DNA of 64,000 nucleotides from CAYQDB01 sp964416195 (GTDB lineage: Bacteria; Zixibacteria; MSB-5A5; GN15; FEB-12), in contig CAYQDB010000012.1 in assembly GCA_964416195.1 (NCBI GenBank), positions 4,761 to 68,760 of the forward strand, written 5' to 3'. Below the pieces are notes generated by a model, which was given only the letters and a program-made list of their open reading frames with translations, was not told the origin of the DNA and searched no databases. The position numbers were made by a program, and so were the translations under genes. Below, in pieces: positions 1 through 9,643 of the stretch. Positions within the stretch are counted from its first letter, which is position 1. Each line of letters opens with the position of its first letter.

Positions 1-1
1 T

Positions 2-277
2 CCGGTGGCAATGATGCCGGGTGGGGCTGCCGGAGGTGTGGCAGCTGCGGCCGAAGTGGAAGAAAAGACCGAGTTTGATGTGGTCCTCACCGCCATTGGG
101 GACAAGAAAATTCAGGTTATCAAAGTCGTGCGCGAACTGACTTCACTGGGCTTGAAAGAGGCTAAAGAGGTTGTGGAAAGCTCTCCTTCCAAGATAAAGG
201 AAGGCTTGCCGAAAGACGAGGCGGAGAAAGCCAAAGCCAAGCTTGAGGAAGTTGGCGCTCAGGTCGAAATTAAGTAA
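2..277 (+). CDS. rplL: 50S ribosomal protein L7/L12, 5' end missing
   Basis: This is the C-terminal part of the stalk protein that recruits translation factors (EF-G, EF-Tu, IF2) to the ribosome. The visible part has the Gly/Ala-rich hinge and then the conserved C-terminal domain beginning EKTEFDVVL, with KVVRELTSLGLKEAKE and a final GAQVEIK, all typical of L12. The family is about 120-130 residues long, so roughly 35 N-terminal residues (the dimerisation domain) lie outside the window. The frame is open to the first base; an in-frame GTG at 5 is internal, not the true start. rpoB follows, as in the usual rplJL-rpoBC arrangement. Confidence 0.95.
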   Translation, partial: PVAMMPGGAAGGVAAAAEVEEKTEFDVVLTAIGDKKIQVIKVVRELTSLGLKEAKEVVESSPSKIKEGLPKDEAEKAKAKLEEVGAQVEIK

Positions 278-486
278 CTATCACTCACCCGCTCAGCGGT
301 CGGGAACGTTTGGATGCCGCCGCTGGTTAGGTAGAAAGTAGAATACGGCAACTGAAAATCCCTTGATTCTGTTTTTAAGGTTGGTGGATTAATAGCAATA
401 ATGGCTCCCCGTGATGGTTAAGGGGGAGAAGAATGAGACGGATGCCGTGATCAACCAAGCCTTGGAACGATAATAAGTTAGAGCAT

Positions 487-515
487 CCCCCGCGGGAAGT
501 TTCTGCTCGCGGGGG
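487..515 (+). terminator. GC-rich hairpin between rplL and rpoB, likely attenuator
   Basis: An 8-bp perfect stem (CCCCCGCG at 487-494 with CGCGGGGG at 508-515) encloses a 13-nt loop and is followed by a moderately T-rich stretch. It sits in the 274-bp rplL-rpoB spacer, 36 bases before the rpoB start. In enterobacteria this spacer carries a partial terminator that lowers rpoBC expression relative to L7/L12. A similar role is inferred here from position and structure. The rest of the spacer (278-486) shows no gene. Confidence 0.5.
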
Positions 516-551
516 GTTGTATTTGTCATCCATTTTAGAGGAGGGTTTGTT

Positions 552-3500
552 TTGGCCCGGTCAGAAATGGTTGAACGGTTAAACTATGGCAAGTTGTCAG
601 ATGCGACAGAAATGCCCAATTTGCTGGATGTCCAGTTGATGTCTTATCACAACTTCCTCCAGCTTAATGTTTCTCCCTCCAAGCGTGAGCTGAAGGGACT
701 TCACCGCATATTCATGGATATTTTCCCTGTAACGGATATTCATGAGAATTATTCTCTCGAATATGTAAGCTATCACCTCGGCCCGCCGCGGTACACTATC
801 GAGGAATGTCGAGCCCGCAATATGTCCTATGCCGCTCCCCTGCGGGTAACCATGCGTTTGGTTAGCCGCCAGGGCGAGGGGGACAAGAAAGAAGTGAAGG
901 ATATCATTGAGCAGGACGTGTATATGGGGGAACTGCCACTCATCACGGAGTGGGGTACATTTGTTATTCATGGAGCAGAGCGGGTTATCGTTAGCCAGCT
1001 TCATCGGAGCCCAGGAGTGTTCTTTGATGAGACGCTTCACCCCAACGGCAAGAAGCTCTATTCAGCGCGCATCATCCCCTACCGCGGAAGCTGGGTTGAG
1101 TTCAGTATGGATATTAATGACATTATGTATGTCTATATTGATTCTCGCCGCAAGATGCCTGTGACCATGCTAGTGAGGGCATTGGGGCATTCTTCGGATG
1201 AAGAGATACTGGATTTGTTCTATTCCGTCAGCAAGCTGAACCTGAAGGCGAAGAAGGTGGAAGTGCATGAGGACTCGTTCCTGGCCGAGAGCATCATTGA
1301 CGCCAAAACTGGTGAGGTTCTTTTCTCTCCAGGGGAGCTAATAACCGAGGATGTGGTGCAGGGGCTTGCTGGGCTTGGCTACAAGTCCGTTAAGGTTGTT
1401 GTCAAGAAAGAGAATGAGCGTGAAGTCTGGGTCATTCTCAATACCCTCAGGAAAGACACAACCAAATCTCGGGAAGAAGCGCTTGTAAAGATATATTCCA
1501 TGTTACGCCCCGGTGAGCCGCCGACGCTTGAGATGGCAGAGGCTCTTCTGAACAGATTCTTTTTCAACAGCAAGCGTTATGATCTTGGTGAGGTGGGACG
1601 TTATATGATTAACCAGCGCATTGGGCTGGATATCCCCCTTGAAAAAACGACGCTTGATGTTCAGGATTTCATCACCATTGTAAGATACCTGATAGGGCTG
1701 TGTAACGACAGGGGATATACGGATGACATAGACCATCTTGGCAATCGTCGCGCCCGCACGGTAGGGGAGCTTATGGCTAATCTCTTTTCTGTGGGGCTTT
1801 CGCGGGTGGCTCGTACCATACGTGAGCGGCTTTCGTTGAAGGATCAGGAGAATGTTACCCCGCAGCTTCTGGTAAACGCCAGGACGGTGTCAACGGTGGT
1901 AGAGTCGTTTTTCGGTTCATCACAGCTTTCCCAGTTCATGGATCAAACCAACCCCCTGTCGGAGCTGACACACAAACGCAGGCTGTCCGCACTTGGTCCG
2001 GGAGGATTAACCAGGGAGCGGGCGGGATTTGAAGTGCGGGACGTTCACCATACTCACTACGGTCGGATGTGTCCGATTGAGACGCCCGAAGGCCCCAATA
2101 TCGGATTAATCACTTCTCTTGCGACATTTGCCCGGATAAACAAGTATGGCTTTTTGGAAACCCCTTACTGTAAAGTGGCCAAGGGCAAGGTGACCAATGA
2201 AATTGTGTACATCTCGGCCGATGAGGAAGACCGGCATTTCATTGCCCAGTGTGATGAACCGCTTGATAAGAATGGCAGATTTTTAAACGAATATGTTGTG
2301 GCCCGTCGCCGCTCTGAGTACCCAAAAATCAAAGGGACCGAGGTCGAGTACATGGATGTTTCGCCACGGCAGATTGTCTCCGTAGCGGCAGCCTTGATTC
2401 CGTTTTTGGAGCATGACGACGCCAACCGCGCCTTGATGGGATCGAACATGCAGCGTCAGGCGGTGCCGTTGCTGAAGACCGAGGCACCCCTGATCGGGAC
2501 CGGTATGGAGGCCAGAGTTGCCAGTGACGCAGGAGCCGTTGTCTGCGCCAAGCGCTCTGGTACGGTATCTTATGTCGATAGCGAAAAGATCGTCATAAAG
2601 CCGGATGTCAGGTCCAGAATCGGCAAGCTGAGCTATGTCGAAGATGACGAGTACTGCCTCACAAAGTTCCGGCGTTCTAACCAGGACACCTGCATAAACT
2701 TCAGGCCGGTGGTGAATGTCGGAGACGAGGTCAAGCGGAGCGATATTATCGCTGATGGTCCGGCGGTTGACCGTGGCGAGCTCTCTTTAGGCTACAATGC
2801 ACTGGTAGCCTTTATGCCCTGGCGCGGATACAATTTCGAAGACGCTATTATTCTTTCCGAGCGCCTTGTGTACGACGACATTTTCACTTCTATTCACGTT
2901 GAGGAATTTGAACTGCAGGTTCGTGATACGAAGCGTGGGGCCGAGGAAATTACCCGTGAGATTCCCAACGTCTCCGAAGAGGCTTTGCTGAACCTCGATG
3001 AAAATGGTATCGTTCGAGCAGGAGCCGAAGTCGAGGCGGGGGATATCTTGGTGGGCAAGATTACCCCCAAAGGGGAGACGGAACTGTCGCCTGAGGAACG
3101 GTTGTTACGCGCTATCTTCGGTGAAAAAGCAGGCGATGTCCGCGATGCTAGTTTGAAGGCACCCCCGGGAATGAAAGCGGTTGTGATCAAAACCCAGGTC
3201 TTTTCACGCAAGGAACGTACCGAGGATGCGAAAAAGCAGGAGAAAGCGCAGATAGCTGAGATCAAGAAGCTTTACCAGAACAAGCTTAATGGCATTATCG
3301 CTCTGCGGAGCCAACGTCTTGGGGAGCTGTTGGATGGTAAGACCTCGCAGACGGTACGTTCCGCTCTTGACAACTCGGTTGTAATTCGTGCCGGTCATAA
3401 GTACAATGCTGACTTCTTCGCTGATTTCGATATTGACTCTGTTGTCGCTCCTGAGGGCTTCTGCACTGATGCTACGGTGAGCAAATACGTTGACAATGTT

Positions 3501-4325
3501 ATTGCCGAGGCTGCAGAGTTGATCGCTCTCAAGAAACAAGAAATGGAGATCGAGGTTGACAAGGTTGTCCGTGGTGTTGAGCTTCCTCCCGGCGTCAAGC
3601 AACTGGTCAAGGTAACCGTTGCCATTCGCCGGAAGATCTCTGTCGGTGACAAGATGGCCGGTCGGCACGGCAACAAAGGGGTGGTTTCCAAAATCGTGCC
3701 GGTAGAGGATATGCCCTATCTGGGTGATGGCACACCGGTGGATATTGTCTTGAATCCGCTCGGGGTGCCTTCGCGGATGAACGTCGGACAGATTCTGGAG
3801 ACACATCTCGGGTGGGCGGCTAAGAAGCTTGGTGAGAACATGGCAACACCGGTGTTTGAGGGAGCCAAGGTCGATGACATCAAGGCAAAACTCAAAGAGG
3901 CCGGGCTGCCTGAGGACGGCAAAACGACGCTCTATGACGGATTCACCGGCGACCCGTTTGACAACCCGGTGACAATCGGCTACATCTATATGCTCAAGCT
4001 GTCCCATCTGGTCGATGATAAGATTCATGCCCGCTCTATTGGCCCCTACTCGCTGGTGACGCAGCAGCCGCTGGGTGGAAAGGCCCAGTTTGGCGGTCAG
4101 CGTTTTGGGGAAATGGAAGTCTGGGCGCTGGAGGCATACGGCGCCGCCTATACGTTGCAGGAGATGTTAACAGTCAAGTCCGACGACGTGACTGGTCGCA
4201 GCCGGGTTTACGAAGCCATAGTCAAGGGTGAAAACCCGCCCGAGCCGGGCTATCCGGAAGCCTTTAACGTCTTGATAAAAGAACTGCAGGCCCTTGGCCT
4301 TGATATCAGGCTGTTGGAGAAGTAG
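552..4325 (+). CDS. rpoB: DNA-directed RNA polymerase subunit beta
   Basis: Beta subunit of core RNA polymerase (1257 residues, normal range). It forms one side of the active-site cleft and the rifampicin pocket. The start is TTG at 552, set by GAGGAGGG at about 538-545; no better upstream start exists. The rifampicin cluster is easy to read: Asp464, His474 and Ser479 (E. coli 516, 526, 531) all have the susceptible residue. The region GRMCPIETPEGPNIGLI and the C-terminal GEMEVWALEAYGA block that contacts beta' are intact. It is followed by rpoC after 67 bases, and one transcript is expected. Confidence 0.99.
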   Translation: MARSEMVERLNYGKLSDATEMPNLLDVQLMSYHNFLQLNVSPSKRELKGLHRIFMDIFPVTDIHENYSLEYVSYHLGPPRYTIEECRARNMSYAAPLRVTMRLVSRQGEGDKKEVKDIIEQDVYMGELPLITEWGTFVIHGAERVIVSQLHRSPGVFFDETLHPNGKKLYSARIIPYRGSWVEFSMDINDIMYVYIDSRRKMPVTMLVRALGHSSDEEILDLFYSVSKLNLKAKKVEVHEDSFLAESIIDAKTGEVLFSPGELITEDVVQGLAGLGYKSVKVVVKKENEREVWVILNTLRKDTTKSREEALVKIYSMLRPGEPPTLEMAEALLNRFFFNSKRYDLGEVGRYMINQRIGLDIPLEKTTLDVQDFITIVRYLIGLCNDRGYTDDIDHLGNRRARTVGELMANLFSVGLSRVARTIRERLSLKDQENVTPQLLVNARTVSTVVESFFGSSQLSQFMDQTNPLSELTHKRRLSALGPGGLTRERAGFEVRDVHHTHYGRMCPIETPEGPNIGLITSLATFARINKYGFLETPYCKVAKGKVTNEIVYISADEEDRHFIAQCDEPLDKNGRFLNEYVVARRRSEYPKIKGTEVEYMDVSPRQIVSVAAALIPFLEHDDANRALMGSNMQRQAVPLLKTEAPLIGTGMEARVASDAGAVVCAKRSGTVSYVDSEKIVIKPDVRSRIGKLSYVEDDEYCLTKFRRSNQDTCINFRPVVNVGDEVKRSDIIADGPAVDRGELSLGYNALVAFMPWRGYNFEDAIILSERLVYDDIFTSIHVEEFELQVRDTKRGAEEITREIPNVSEEALLNLDENGIVRAGAEVEAGDILVGKITPKGETELSPEERLLRAIFGEKAGDVRDASLKAPPGMKAVVIKTQVFSRKERTEDAKKQEKAQIAEIKKLYQNKLNGIIALRSQRLGELLDGKTSQTVRSALDNSVVIRAGHKYNADFFADFDIDSVVAPEGFCTDATVSKYVDNVIAEAAELIALKKQEMEIEVDKVVRGVELPPGVKQLVKVTVAIRRKISVGDKMAGRHGNKGVVSKIVPVEDMPYLGDGTPVDIVLNPLGVPSRMNVGQILETHLGWAAKKLGENMATPVFEGAKVDDIKAKLKEAGLPEDGKTTLYDGFTGDPFDNPVTIGYIYMLKLSHLVDDKIHARSIGPYSLVTQQPLGGKAQFGGQRFGEMEVWALEAYGAAYTLQEMLTVKSDDVTGRSRVYEAIVKGENPPEPGYPEAFNVLIKELQALGLDIRLLEK

Positions 4326-4392
4326 CCTTGTTGGGAGAGATAACACAACTGTCGGCGGAATGCCACAGGTGGTTGATATAAAGGAGCAAACC

Positions 4393-7300
4393 ATGGTCGG
4401 TGTGACGGGTCAAAGTGTTGGGCGTCAGAAGAACGTTCCAGAATTTGCGGCGATCCAGGTCCAGATCGCCTCGCCGGAGGTGATCCTGTCGTGGTCATAC
4501 GGCGAGGTGACTAAGCCGGAGACAATTAACTATCGCTCCTTCAAGCCGGAGCGGGACGGTCTGTTTTGCGAGAGAATTTTTGGTCCGGTAAAAGACTGGG
4601 AGTGCAACTGTGGTAAGTATAAGCGCATTCGTTTTAGAGGGATTGTTTGTGATCGCTGCGGGGTGGAAGTAACCCAGTCAAAAGTCCGCCGCGAGCGTAT
4701 GGGGCATATCGAGTTGGCCGTGCCAGTCTCACATATCTGGTATTTCAAGTCCCTGCCGTCTCGTATTGGGCATTTGCTTGATCTCTCTATTCGCCAGCTT
4801 GAAAAAATACTTTACTATGAATCGTACTTGGTGATCGACCCCGGTAACTCTTCTTATCAGGTCGGCGATGTTCTGACCGAAGAGGAATTCGTCGAGTTGG
4901 AGGAGGCCGGCAAGACGTTTGATGCTCGTATGGGTGCCGAAGCGATCCGCGAGCTGCTCCGACAAATAGATATTGATGAGACGGCTGTGACGCTCCGTGC
5001 TCAGGCGAAAGTAGAAACATCAGTCCAGCGCAAAAAGGACGTTCTTAAGCGCCTTCGCATAATTGAATCGTTCCGCCAGTCGCAAAACCGACCGGAATGG
5101 ATGATCCTGAGCATTATTCCTGTCATTCCCCCTGATCTTCGACCCCTTGTGCCCCTTGAAGGCGGACGTTTTGCAACCTCTGACTTGAATGATCTATACC
5201 GTCGTGTGATCAACCGCAACAACCGTCTAAAGAAGTTGATAGATATACAGGCGCCCGACGTCATTCTTCGCAATGAGAAGCGGATGCTTCAGGAAGCTGT
5301 TGATGCGCTGCTTGATAATGGCCGTCGGACTCATTCGGTTCGCGGTGACTCCAAACGCCCGCTCAAATCGCTCTCCGATCTCCTCAAGGGGAAGCAGGGA
5401 CGCTTTCGCCAGAATCTCCTGGGCAAACGCGTTGATTATTCCGGTCGTTCGGTCATCGTCGTTGGGCCGGAGCTGAAACTTCATCAGTGCGGTCTGCCTA
5501 AGAATATGGCCCTAGAGTTGTTCAAACCTTTCATCATAATGAAGCTTGAGGAGAAAGGTTATGTCCAGACCGTGAAATCGGCCAAGAAGTTGGTTGAACG
5601 AGAGCGGCCTGAAGTATGGGACATTCTGGAGGAAATTATCGAGGACCACCCAGTGATGCTCAATCGTGCGCCAACCCTGCACCGCCTGGGCATACAGGCC
5701 TTTTACCCTCTGTTGGTGGAGGGAAAAGCGATCAAGTTGCATCCCTTGGTATGCGCGGCCTTTAATGCCGACTTTGACGGTGACCAGATGGCGGTCCATG
5801 TGCCACTCTCGTTTGAGGCTCAGCTCGAAGCTAAGGTGCTGATGTTGTCGACCAACAACATCCTGTTACCCTCATCGGGGCGTCCAGTCGCCGTGCCGTC
5901 CCAGGATATCGTCCTGGGTTGTTATTACCTGACCAAGCTGCGTCCCGGGGAGCCCGGAGAAAACATGACCTTCAGCTCGCCTAATGAAGGCCTGTTTGCG
6001 TATGATTCCGGCCATGTTGGTCTCCACGCCCCCATCAATGTCAGGATAGGCAACGAGCGGGTTCAAACAAGCGTTGGCAGGTTGATGTTTAACGAAGTCC
6101 TGCCCAAGGCTATGGCGTATTTCAATGATCTCGCTACGAAGAGTAAACTGGAAGAGCTGGTTGCCAATACGTTCTGGCACCTGGGTCAGAACGAAACGGT
6201 TGAGTTTCTGGACCGGCTGAAGTATTATGGTTTCGAGTACGCGACCAAAGCTGGAATTACAGTTTCTATCGATGATTTAGTTGTCCCTCGAGAAAAGGAC
6301 AAACTGATTCAGGGTGCCACCGCGGAAGTGGCCAAGATACAGAAGCGCTATGAGCGTGGCGTTATTACCAATGGAGAACGGTATAATCAGGTTATTGATA
6401 CGTGGACGCGCACAACGAATGAAATATCGAGTGACATGTTTGAGAATCTGGCGACTGAACAAAACGGTTTTAACCCGGTGTTTATGATGGCCGATTCCGG
6501 CGCTCGTGGCTCCAAGGAACAAATCCGCCAGTTAGCTGGGATGCGCGGCTTGATGGCGAAGCCCCAGAAGAAAATTACCGGTGGCGTGGGCGAAATTATT
6601 GAAAATCCTATTACGGCCAACTTCCGGGAGGGGCTGTCGGTGCAGCAGTACTTCATCTCCACCCACGGTGCCCGCAAAGGCCTGGCTGACACTGCCCTGA
6701 AAACCGCCGATGCCGGCTACCTGACCCGTCGTCTGGTTGACGTGGCGCAGGATGTCATCATTCGAGAAGAGGATTGTGGCACTATCCTGGGCTTGGAAGT
6801 ATCAGCTATCAAGGAAGGTGAAGAGGTAATTGAGTCGTTGCGCGATCGTATTCTCGGGAGAGTGGCTCTGGATGATGTTTACGACCCGATAACTGACGAG
6901 TTGGTCGTCTCCAGCGGCGAAGAAATCCGGGAAGAGCATACCGACAAAATCGAAGAGGCTGGGATCGAAACAGTACGGATCCGTTCTGTGCTCACGTGTG
7001 AGTCGAAGTATGGTGTTTGTGCCAAGTGCTATGGACGAAACCTTGCCACAATGAAATTGGTGAACATCGGCGAGGCTGTAGGTGTCATTGCTGCTCAGTC
7101 AATCGGGGAACCCGGCACCCAGCTTACGTTGCGTACCTTCCACATTGGCGGTGCGGCGGCTCGTATCGCCGAGCAGTCCCAGCTTGAGGCCAAGTATACT
7201 GGGAAAATCAAGCTTGAAAACATCAAGTCTGTTGATCGTGAAGACGGTACTGTAATGGTGACCAGCCGAGAGGGCGTTGGTGAAGCGTACATTATTGACG

Positions 7301-8499
7301 ACAAGGGACGCCTACGGACCAGACTAAAAGTGCCCTACGGCGCCCACCTGCTGGTAAAGGATGGGCAAGAGGTGAAGAAGGGGGATGTGATCCTTGAATG
7401 GGATCCGTATACCGGGACGATCTTGTGTGAGAAAGATGGGAAGGTAAAATTCAAGGATATTATAAAGGATGTTTCCTTCCGTGAGACCCACGACGAACAG
7501 ACCGGGCTTATCCAGTCAATTATTATCGAAACTAAAGATAAGACTCTGTTCCCCACGGTGCTGATTGAGAACAATCGAGGCAAGACTGTTGGCAGCTATC
7601 GCATCCCGACTGATGCCCAGCTACAGGTAGCCGAGGATCAAGCGGTCAAGGCCGGTGATGTATTGGTGAAAATGCCCCGGGTGATTGCCAAGTCCCGTGA
7701 CATTACCGGCGGCCTGCCACGCGTAGCGGAACTGTTTGAGGCTCGCCGTCCTCATGATCCGGCTGTTATTTCTGAGATCGACGGCAACGTTGAGTTTGGG
7801 AAAATTATCCGTGGCCAGCAGCAGGTCCTTGTCCAGGGTGAACACGATGAAGAAAGGGAGTACCTCGTACCGCATGGCAAGCACCTTATGGTTCACGGCG
7901 GTGACCGGGTACTGGCCGGGGATAGGCTGTGTGAAGGAGCGAAAGATCCTCACGACATCCTTGACATTTTGGGTGTGTATGAAGTTCAGGCCTACCTGGT
8001 CGGTGAGATCCAGGAAGTATACCGTCTCCAGGGTGTGAAAATAAACGACAAACATATCGAGGTTATCGTCCGACAGATGATGCAGAAGGTGCAGATCGAG
8101 CATGTCGGCGAGACGAATTTCCTCGAGGGTGAAAAGATAGACAAGGTTAAGTTCGCCGAGGAGAACGCGCGCGTAGTTGCAGAAGGGGGAGAGCCGGCGA
8201 CTTCGAGACCGGTCCTGCTGGGAATCACCAGGGCGTCGCTGTCCACCGACAGCTTTATTTCTGCTGCCTCCTTTCAGGAAACGACTAAAGTGCTTACGGA
8301 GGCGGCCGTCTCGGGAAAAATCGATTACCTGATGGGTTTGAAAGAGAACGTTATTATTGGTCACCTGATCCCTGCCGGCACCGGTATAAACCGGTACAAG
8401 TCTATAATAGTGGAGAGGGAAGAAGAAGCCGAAGCCGCCAAAGAAGCAGGGGAAGAGAAAGAAGCTGTAGTGGCTGACATTTTTGACGAAAAGGCTTGA
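4393..8499 (+). CDS. rpoC: DNA-directed RNA polymerase subunit beta'
   Basis: Beta' subunit, 1368 residues. The start is taken as ATG 4393 with AAGGAG at 4381-4386. The open frame extends upstream to 4294, inside the rpoB end, but those residues are not family-like. The catalytic Mg-binding loop NADFDGDQM gives Asp460, Asp462 and Asp464, the same numbers as in E. coli. The N-terminal zinc finger (CNCGKYK...CDRCG) and the second zinc site (CESKYGVCAKCYG) are both complete. The trigger-loop and bridge-helix region (about 660-720) reads normally. The C-terminus ends in a short acidic Glu/Ala-rich tail. Confidence 0.99.
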   Translation: MVGVTGQSVGRQKNVPEFAAIQVQIASPEVILSWSYGEVTKPETINYRSFKPERDGLFCERIFGPVKDWECNCGKYKRIRFRGIVCDRCGVEVTQSKVRRERMGHIELAVPVSHIWYFKSLPSRIGHLLDLSIRQLEKILYYESYLVIDPGNSSYQVGDVLTEEEFVELEEAGKTFDARMGAEAIRELLRQIDIDETAVTLRAQAKVETSVQRKKDVLKRLRIIESFRQSQNRPEWMILSIIPVIPPDLRPLVPLEGGRFATSDLNDLYRRVINRNNRLKKLIDIQAPDVILRNEKRMLQEAVDALLDNGRRTHSVRGDSKRPLKSLSDLLKGKQGRFRQNLLGKRVDYSGRSVIVVGPELKLHQCGLPKNMALELFKPFIIMKLEEKGYVQTVKSAKKLVERERPEVWDILEEIIEDHPVMLNRAPTLHRLGIQAFYPLLVEGKAIKLHPLVCAAFNADFDGDQMAVHVPLSFEAQLEAKVLMLSTNNILLPSSGRPVAVPSQDIVLGCYYLTKLRPGEPGENMTFSSPNEGLFAYDSGHVGLHAPINVRIGNERVQTSVGRLMFNEVLPKAMAYFNDLATKSKLEELVANTFWHLGQNETVEFLDRLKYYGFEYATKAGITVSIDDLVVPREKDKLIQGATAEVAKIQKRYERGVITNGERYNQVIDTWTRTTNEISSDMFENLATEQNGFNPVFMMADSGARGSKEQIRQLAGMRGLMAKPQKKITGGVGEIIENPITANFREGLSVQQYFISTHGARKGLADTALKTADAGYLTRRLVDVAQDVIIREEDCGTILGLEVSAIKEGEEVIESLRDRILGRVALDDVYDPITDELVVSSGEEIREEHTDKIEEAGIETVRIRSVLTCESKYGVCAKCYGRNLATMKLVNIGEAVGVIAAQSIGEPGTQLTLRTFHIGGAAARIAEQSQLEAKYTGKIKLENIKSVDREDGTVMVTSREGVGEAYIIDDKGRLRTRLKVPYGAHLLVKDGQEVKKGDVILEWDPYTGTILCEKDGKVKFKDIIKDVSFRETHDEQTGLIQSIIIETKDKTLFPTVLIENNRGKTVGSYRIPTDAQLQVAEDQAVKAGDVLVKMPRVIAKSRDITGGLPRVAELFEARRPHDPAVISEIDGNVEFGKIIRGQQQVLVQGEHDEEREYLVPHGKHLMVHGGDRVLAGDRLCEGAKDPHDILDILGVYEVQAYLVGEIQEVYRLQGVKINDKHIEVIVRQMMQKVQIEHVGETNFLEGEKIDKVKFAEENARVVAEGGEPATSRPVLLGITRASLSTDSFISAASFQETTKVLTEAAVSGKIDYLMGLKENVIIGHLIPAGTGINRYKSIIVEREEEAEAAKEAGEEKEAVVADIFDEKA

Positions 8500-8567
8500 C
8501 AGAAGGATGTTTGGCTATAAATTGGTTTTTCTGTGCAAAAACATGAGTTTGGAATACAGGTGAGATT

Positions 8568-8942
8568 TTGCCGACCATAAGCCAATTGATTCGGAAGGGA
8601 AGGAAACGGGTCATTGAAAAGACAAAGACCCCCGCACTGGGTTCCAGCCCACAAAGGCGAGGGGTCTGTACTCGTGTCTATACCTCAACTCCCAAGAAGC
8701 CGAACTCGGCCTTGCGGAAGGTAGCGCGAGTGCGCCTGACCAACCAGATTGAGGTAACAGCATATATCCCGGGGGAAGGTCACAACCTTCAGGAGCACTC
8801 GATTGTCCTCATCCGCGGCGGCCGTGTCAAGGATCTCCCGGGGGTCCGATACCACGTTATTCGGGGTACTATGGATACCTCAGGTGTCGGTGATCGGAAA
8901 CGAAGTCGGTCAAAATACGGAACCAAGAAGCCCAAGCAGTAG
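8568..8942 (+). CDS. rpsL: 30S ribosomal protein S12
   Basis: S12 lies at the decoding centre and controls translational accuracy. The 124 residues begin PTISQLIRKGRKR, the classical S12 start. The loops TPKKPNSALRK and GGRVKDLPGVRYH carry the two lysines (E. coli 43 and 88) whose mutation gives streptomycin resistance; both are wild type. The start is TTG at 8568, preceded by an AGGTGAG ribosome-binding site. It opens the str cluster (rpsL-rpsG-fusA-tuf) 68 bases after rpoC. Confidence 0.98.
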   Translation: MPTISQLIRKGRKRVIEKTKTPALGSSPQRRGVCTRVYTSTPKKPNSALRKVARVRLTNQIEVTAYIPGEGHNLQEHSIVLIRGGRVKDLPGVRYHVIRGTMDTSGVGDRKRSRSKYGTKKPKQ

Positions 8943-8958
8943 GTGGAAGTACTGAGTA

Positions 8959-9429
8959 ATGTCCAGACGAACAAGAGCAATTAAACGTTCGGTAAAACCG
9001 GACTTTAAGTACGGGGATAAGCTGGTTACACAGTTTGTTTCTTGCATGATGAAAAGCGGAAAGCGCTCTAATGCCGAGGGGTGCTTGTATTCTGCCCTTG
9101 ACATGTTGGAGAAGAAATCCGGGCAGAGCGGGTTGGATGTGTTCCGCAAGGCGGTCAACAATGTCAAGCCGGTTCTGGAGGTGAAATCGCGTAGAGTAGG
9201 CGGTGCAACCTACCAGGTGCCGGTTGAAGTACGACCGGGTCGTCGTACGGCTCTGGCCATCAGATGGATCAGGACCTATGCGGTAGCCCGAAGCGGTAAG
9301 TCTATGGCTGAGAAGTTGTCGGCCGAGTTGCTGGCGGCATCAAATAACGAAGGTGCTTCGATTAAGAAGAAGGAGGATACACACAAGATGGCGGAGGCTA
9401 ATAGAGCCTTCGCGCATTTCAAGTGGTAG
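8959..9429 (+). CDS. rpsG: 30S ribosomal protein S7
   Basis: S7 nucleates assembly of the 30S head and contacts E-site tRNA. The 156 residues begin MSRRTRAIKR and contain the conserved VKSRRVGGATYQVPVEV beta-hairpin and the RRTALAIRWI helix. The C-terminal AEANRAFAHFKW is typical of bacteria. It starts 16 bases after rpsL. The 214-bp spacer to fusA holds a weak 6-bp hairpin (9436-9452) without a T-run, and nothing else recognisable. Confidence 0.98.
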   Translation: MSRRTRAIKRSVKPDFKYGDKLVTQFVSCMMKSGKRSNAEGCLYSALDMLEKKSGQSGLDVFRKAVNNVKPVLEVKSRRVGGATYQVPVEVRPGRRTALAIRWIRTYAVARSGKSMAEKLSAELLAASNNEGASIKKKEDTHKMAEANRAFAHFKW

Positions 9430-9643
9430 CATTGCTCTTCCGATGGGGAAGATTGCTGCCCCCAGTAGCGTTGATCGACAGTGGGTGAAATTTACTCGTA
9501 AGGTGTGAGTGGCAAGCGCGGCGTGGCCAAGAGAGTGACCGCGTTGTTTTCTATCCTTCACTGGTGGATATAATTGAGTCGGCCGACGTCGGCATGATGG
9601 TTATGCATGGATAAACTTGTGTGGTTCCGTCAGGTAGTTAGTT

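Noticed and set aside
3204..4028. 274-codon open frame antisense to rpoB
   Set aside because: It overlaps the universally conserved rpoB throughout and has no family-like sequence.
7621..8364. 247-codon open frame antisense to rpoC
   Set aside because: Shadow of the conserved rpoC C-terminal half; no ribosome-binding site or homology recognised.
9436..9452. Hairpin TCTTCC/GGAAGA after rpsG as terminator
   Set aside because: Six-base stem without T-run inside an operon that evidently continues to fusA and tuf.
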